64,000 nucleotides of DNA from Nisaea acidiphila (GTDB lineage Bacteria > Pseudomonadota > Alphaproteobacteria > Thalassobaculales > Thalassobaculaceae), in contig NZ_CP102480.1 of assembly GCF_024662015.1 (NCBI RefSeq), positions 1,460,501-1,524,500 of the forward strand. The letters run 5' to 3'. The translations under genes and the position numbers were made by a program. Positions 60,161-64,000 of the stretch are shown here, piece by piece. The notes beneath the pieces were generated by a model, which was given only the letters and a program-made list of their open reading frames with translations, was not told the origin of the DNA and did not search any database. Position 1 is the first letter of the stretch; each line of letters begins with the position of its first letter.

Positions 60161-61222
60161 ATGGCGAAAGATTTCAAGATCGACGGCCGACCGGTTGGAC
60201 CGGAACATCCGCCCTATGTGGTCGCGGAAATGTCCGGCAATCATAACGGGGAGATTGGGCGCGCCCTCGCCCTGATCGACGCTGCGAAAGAAGCCGGCGC
60301 GGATGCCGTGAAGATCCAGACCTATCGGGCCGATACCATCACCATCGACCATGACGGCCCCGAATTCATGATCCATTCGGGGCTTTGGGCCGGCCGGCGC
60401 CTGTTCGAGCTGTACGAGGAAGCCCATACCCCCTGGGAATGGCACGCAGAGCTTTTCCAGCACGCACGGAAGATCGGGATCACCCTCTTCTCGGCACCGT
60501 TCGATCCGACCGCGGTCGAGCTGCTGCAGAGCCTCGGATGCCCGGCCTTCAAGATCGCCTCGCCCGAGATCGTCGATCTCGATCTGGTCGAGCGCTGCGC
60601 ACGCACCGGGAAGCCGCTCATCATCTCCACCGGTATGGCGAGCTTAGAAGAGATCGAGGACGCGGTCGCGACGGCCCGCGGAGCCGGCGCAAAGGATATC
60701 CTCGTCCTGCATTGCATCAGCGGCTATCCGACCCCGGTCGATCAGGCGAACCTCGCCACGATCCCGGACCTCGCATCCCGGCTCGACGTTGCCATCGGAC
60801 TGTCCGACCACACCATGGACACCGTCGTCGCCGAGGCCGCGGTCGCAATGGGCGCGGTGTTGGTGGAGAAGCATTTCACCCTGCGGCGCGCGGATGGCGG
60901 AGTGGATTCCGCCTTCTCGCTGGAGCCGGAAGACCTCGCGACACTTGTGCGCAACTTGCGGACCGCCTTCGATGCTCGCGGCAAACCGAATTACCGGCCG
61001 ACCGATGCGGAGAAGGAGATGCTCTCCATGCGCCGCAGTCTCTATGTCGTGGCCGACATCGCGGCCGGAGAGGCTCTGACAGAGGCTAATATCCGCTCGA
61101 TCCGGCCGGCAAACGGACTGCCGCCCAAATATCTCCGCCAGGTGATCGGCAAGACGGCGACGCGCCAGCTGAAGCGAGGCGAACCGCTGGCCGCCGACAT
61201 GGTCAGCGGATTTGCGACCTGA
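60161..61222 (+). CDS. pseI: Pseudaminic acid synthase PseI (NeuB family)
   Basis: A 353-residue NeuB-type aldol synthase that condenses PEP with the 6-deoxy amino sugar. TIM-barrel motifs EMSGNHNGEIGRA, FSAPFDPTAVELL, KIASPEI and GLSDHTMDT are present, with a C-terminal SAF domain (about 290-353: RRSLYVVADIAAGE). I chose ATG 60161 with CGGAAAC upstream; the reading can be extended to 59987 but then overlaps PseG. It starts the run toward the TPR glycosyltransferases. Confidence 0.93.
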   Translation: MAKDFKIDGRPVGPEHPPYVVAEMSGNHNGEIGRALALIDAAKEAGADAVKIQTYRADTITIDHDGPEFMIHSGLWAGRRLFELYEEAHTPWEWHAELFQHARKIGITLFSAPFDPTAVELLQSLGCPAFKIASPEIVDLDLVERCARTGKPLIISTGMASLEEIEDAVATARGAGAKDILVLHCISGYPTPVDQANLATIPDLASRLDVAIGLSDHTMDTVVAEAAVAMGAVLVEKHFTLRRADGGVDSAFSLEPEDLATLVRNLRTAFDARGKPNYRPTDAEKEMLSMRRSLYVVADIAAGEALTEANIRSIRPANGLPPKYLRQVIGKTATRQLKRGEPLAADMVSGFAT

Positions 61223-61231
61223 CCAGGACCG

Positions 61232-63049
61232 ATGCAGCATTCTGATATACCGGCGGCACTTAATGCGGCTCTGACGCATCACCAGCAAGGACACCTTCGG
61301 GAGGCGGCCGCGCTTTATCAGGCGATCCTGCAGATCGCACCACAACACGCCGATACACTGCACCTGTTCGGCGTATTGATGCATCAGAGCGGACAGGACG
61401 GGACAGCGAAACATCTGATAGGCACGGCGATCGAGATCGACCCCAAACGCGTGGAGTATCACGGCAACCTGGGCCGGGTGCTCCATTCGGCGGGAGAAAC
61501 CGCCGATGCCGAGAAAGCCTATCGTGATGCCCTGGCGCTCGACCCTGAATTCGTCGACGGACTCTCCAACCTCGGCGGCCTGCTGCTCGAGAAGAGCGAG
61601 GTGGAGGACGCGCTCGCACTTCTGCACAAAGCCGTCGAACTTGCGCCGGAGCACGGCAATGCCGTCATGAATCTCGGTAACGCGCTGCGCGCCGATGGCG
61701 CCATGGCGGCGGCAGAGGCGGCGCATCAACGGGCAGCCGCATTGCTCCCCGATTCCGAACGCGCGCATCTCAACCTGGCAACCACGCTGCTGGATCTGAA
61801 CAAGCTGGAAGCGGCGGATCGCGCCCTGAAACGTAGTCTGCTTCTCGCTCCAGCGCTGGTCGAGAGTCTCAACAACCTCGCTTATCTCCAGATCAACTTC
61901 CCTGATTTCGTCACCGCCCGGCGCTGGTTCGAACGTGCCATTGCGGTCGAGCCTCTCTATGCCGCGCCACGTTCAGGCATCGCGGAATGCGCCTATTACC
62001 AGCTCGATATGGAAACCTGCCTGGAGCATTCTCGGATTGCAGTGGAGCTCGCACCGCACGACCCGCAAATACGCTCTCGCCATGCTTTGCGCCTCCTCGC
62101 GACCGGGCGCCTTGGCGAGGGCTGGGACGAGCGGGAATGGCGCCTGAAACGTGCCGACAGGGTTCGCCGGATCGGCTTGCCTCCGCTCTGGGAGGGAGAA
62201 GATCTGAAAGGCCGCCGGATCCTCGTCTGCGCCGAGGAAGGTGTCGGCGACGAGATCCTCTATGCCGGCTTGGTAAGCGAGCTGCTAGCTGACGGCGCCA
62301 GTGTGGTGCTGGAGTGCGATGAACGTCTGGTACCGGTTTTCAGGCGCAGCTTCCCATCGGTGCTGGTACATCCCTATGCCCGAGCCGGAGACAGGTTTAA
62401 GCCGGTGCAGCACTACGAGTGGCTGCCGAAGGACAGCCCGGTAGATTTTGCAATCGACGGCGGGAGCTTGCCGAAGTTCTTACGCCGCACCCTCGCCGAT
62501 TTCGATCGACAGCAGCCTTACCTGAGTCCCGACCCGGTCCGTACAGCCCGCCTCGCCGAACGGCTCGCCGCCTTGCCGCAAGGACCCCGGGTGGGATTTG
62601 CCTGGCGTTCTAAAAACACGGGAGCCTATCGGAACATCCACTACACCGAACTACCGGCCTGGCGACGGATGCTGACCGATCCGGACCTTCAGATCATCTC
62701 GATGCAATACGGCCGGGGCTGGCAGGCGGAGATCGACAATGCACGCGCCACGTTCGGCGCTCGGATCACCGTGCTCGACGACCTGGATCTCACCGACGAT
62801 TTCGACGACATCCTGGCCCTTGCGAGTGCCGTCGACGTCGCCGTCTGCCCGAGCAGCACGCTCGGCTGGGTTGGCGGCGCGCTCGGCAAACCGACCTTCG
62901 TCTTTCACCCCGTGCCGCTTTTTGTCCGCTACGGCACAGATGGTTTTCCCGGCTTTCCGAGCATGCGCAGCTTCCCGAAGACGGTCGATGGGCCTTGGAG
63001 CGGCCCGGTTGACGCGATCCACGCCGCGCTGCGCGCGTTCGGGACTTAA
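61232..63049 (+). CDS. TPR protein with GT-B glycosyltransferase domain (FlmG-like)
   Basis: A 605-residue protein. Residues 1-310 are at least seven tetratricopeptide repeats (YQAILQIAPQHADTLHLFGV, YRDALALDPEFVDGLSNLGG). Residues 325-605 are a GT-B-like domain with CAEEGVGDEILYAGL and a C-terminal PSSTLGWVGGALGKPTFVF nucleotide-sugar site. This layout is that of Caulobacter FlmG, which binds flagellin through its TPRs and attaches pseudaminic acid. Its place 9 bases after PseI supports a protein-glycosylation role; the acceptor here is inferred. Confidence 0.85.
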   Translation: MQHSDIPAALNAALTHHQQGHLREAAALYQAILQIAPQHADTLHLFGVLMHQSGQDGTAKHLIGTAIEIDPKRVEYHGNLGRVLHSAGETADAEKAYRDALALDPEFVDGLSNLGGLLLEKSEVEDALALLHKAVELAPEHGNAVMNLGNALRADGAMAAAEAAHQRAAALLPDSERAHLNLATTLLDLNKLEAADRALKRSLLLAPALVESLNNLAYLQINFPDFVTARRWFERAIAVEPLYAAPRSGIAECAYYQLDMETCLEHSRIAVELAPHDPQIRSRHALRLLATGRLGEGWDEREWRLKRADRVRRIGLPPLWEGEDLKGRRILVCAEEGVGDEILYAGLVSELLADGASVVLECDERLVPVFRRSFPSVLVHPYARAGDRFKPVQHYEWLPKDSPVDFAIDGGSLPKFLRRTLADFDRQQPYLSPDPVRTARLAERLAALPQGPRVGFAWRSKNTGAYRNIHYTELPAWRRMLTDPDLQIISMQYGRGWQAEIDNARATFGARITVLDDLDLTDDFDDILALASAVDVAVCPSSTLGWVGGALGKPTFVFHPVPLFVRYGTDGFPGFPSMRSFPKTVDGPWSGPVDAIHAALRAFGT

Positions 63050-63052
63050 ACC

Positions 63053-64000
63053 ATGTCCGCAACCGTGCTCTCTCTGGACCAGGCCTTTGCTCTGCACCGG
63101 CGCGGCGATCACGCCGCAGCAGCCGCCGCCTATCGCGTCCTGCTCGGCCCCGAGCCGGAGAATGCGGCGCTCTGGGAATATCTCGGCATCGCCAGTGCCG
63201 AGCTGAAACACAGGGACCGCGATACGCTCCTCGCCCTCGGCCGGTCGCTGATCCTGGCACCGAGCGGCGCCTCGGCGCTGTTCAACTATGCCGCATATTT
63301 CGTCCGGACCTCCTCCGATCCGCTGGCACTCAAATGGTTCCGGCGCACGACCGCTGCCGCCCCCGGCAAGGCCGAGCATTGGATGCAGCGTGCCAACACC
63401 GCGATCCGCCTCGGCCGCAACAGCGAGGCAATGGCGGCGCACAGCCGGGCGACCCGTCTCGATCCGCATGATCCGCACAAATGGGAACAGCGCGCCACGC
63501 TGCTCCGGCGCGCGGCCCGGCGCGAAGCGGCTGACCGGGTGACCCGCGAGGGACTTGCTCTCAATCCCGGCGCCGCCAATCTCTGGGCGGCCCGCTCGGC
63601 AGTGTTTTTCGAACTCGATGTGATCGACGAGGCGCGGGAGGCCGGAATGCGGTCGATTGCGGCCGACCCCACGAACCCGGACGGCCTCGCGAACCATGCG
63701 CAGGCACTCTACCGGGCCGGCGACGTGCCGGGCGCGATCCAGCGCGCAACGGACGCCCTGAGGCGGGCTCCGGACAATCCTGTGGTTGCCTTCAATCTCG
63801 GTCTCTACATGCTCACCGCCGGCCATATGACCCAGGGATGGCGCCTTTACGACGCGCGTCTCGTCCCGACAGTCGCGCTCCGCCGGGGATTGCCGGCGAC
63901 AATCTGGAAGCCCGGCGGACCGGGGCGCAATCTGATCGTTCCGGCCGAGCAGGGGCTCGGCGACGAGGTGCTGTTTTCCAGCTGCTTTCCGGAGCTGGAA
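63053..64000 (+). CDS. TPR-glycosyltransferase, second FlmG-like copy (cut by window end)
   Basis: 316 codons are in the window and the frame is open at the right edge. The first 280 residues are tetratricopeptide repeats; the last visible part (NLIVPAEQGLGDEVLFSSC) is the start of the same glycosyltransferase domain seen in the upstream gene (CAEEGVGDEILYAG). So it is a diverged tandem paralogue. The ATG at 63053 follows the previous stop by three bases, implying one transcript. Confidence 0.82.
   Translation, partial: MSATVLSLDQAFALHRRGDHAAAAAAYRVLLGPEPENAALWEYLGIASAELKHRDRDTLLALGRSLILAPSGASALFNYAAYFVRTSSDPLALKWFRRTTAAAPGKAEHWMQRANTAIRLGRNSEAMAAHSRATRLDPHDPHKWEQRATLLRRAARREAADRVTREGLALNPGAANLWAARSAVFFELDVIDEAREAGMRSIAADPTNPDGLANHAQALYRAGDVPGAIQRATDALRRAPDNPVVAFNLGLYMLTAGHMTQGWRLYDARLVPTVALRRGLPATIWKPGGPGRNLIVPAEQGLGDEVLFSSCFPELE

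Overview
This 64 kb window is GC-rich, densely coding chromosomal DNA. Its gene content points to an alphaproteobacterium, most likely a Rhodospirillales relative; this is inferred from gene content, not from a database search. The main pointers are a DivL-type tyrosine pseudokinase, a BoxR/BzdR-type XRE-shikimate kinase regulator, DUF1178 and DUF4167 genes, PAS_5 solo proteins and FlmG-like TPR glycosyltransferases. I found no rRNA, tRNA, CRISPR array or prophage.

Left part (1-31 kb). A minus-strand run carries divL-tsaE-amgK-murU (cell-cycle control, t6A tRNA modification, peptidoglycan amino-sugar recycling), with 4-base start/stop overlaps at divL/tsaE and tsaE/amgK. Upstream of it lie a DUF4286-like protein and a PLP-dependent decarboxylase. 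Next is a compact queuosine salvage operon (precursor transporter-queA-tgt-queG) with a structured leader of two tandem hairpins. A sensor kinase with three periplasmic solute-binding domains and two small proteins follow. Then come a benzoate-CoA ligase/flavodoxin pair divergent from a BoxR-like regulator, and an AmmeMemoRadiSam locus in which Memo (protein B) and AMMECR1 (protein A) are fused. A DUF2268 peptidase, a membrane adenylate cyclase, a gamma-glutamyltransferase, an SDR and the prsA-argJ-GNAT-mutT operon complete this part.

Accessory island (about 30.7-33.8 kb). Between prsA-argJ and secA lie an unrecognised protein, an ACT-domain protein, a RAYT transposase flanked by two direct and four inverted copies of a 15-17 bp motif, an AT-rich orphan two-helix membrane protein, and a decayed HlyD-type secretion adaptor.

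Right part (33.8-64 kb). secA, a PAS_5 protein, a methyltransferase and a class III aminotransferase fused to a short-chain dehydrogenase are followed by DUF1178/ubiG, lysC-ptsP and rodZ-ispG-hisS-hemA-prfA-prmC. The hemA here is glutamyl-tRNA reductase, which is unusual for an alphaproteobacterium. DUF4167, GNAT, MOSC and clpB genes follow; clpB has a candidate sigma-32 promoter and a bidirectional terminator. The window ends in a surface-sugar module (methylase, SpsF-like, PseG, PseI) next to two tandem TPR-glycosyltransferases that resemble the flagellin glycosyltransferase FlmG. The second of these runs off the right edge.

Most convincing oddities: the wobble-consistent tandem hairpins before the queuosine transporter, the AmmeMemoRadiSam B-A fusion, the aminotransferase-SDR fusion, the RAYT element and AT-rich gene next to a HlyD fossil, and the twin FlmG-like glycosyltransferases.
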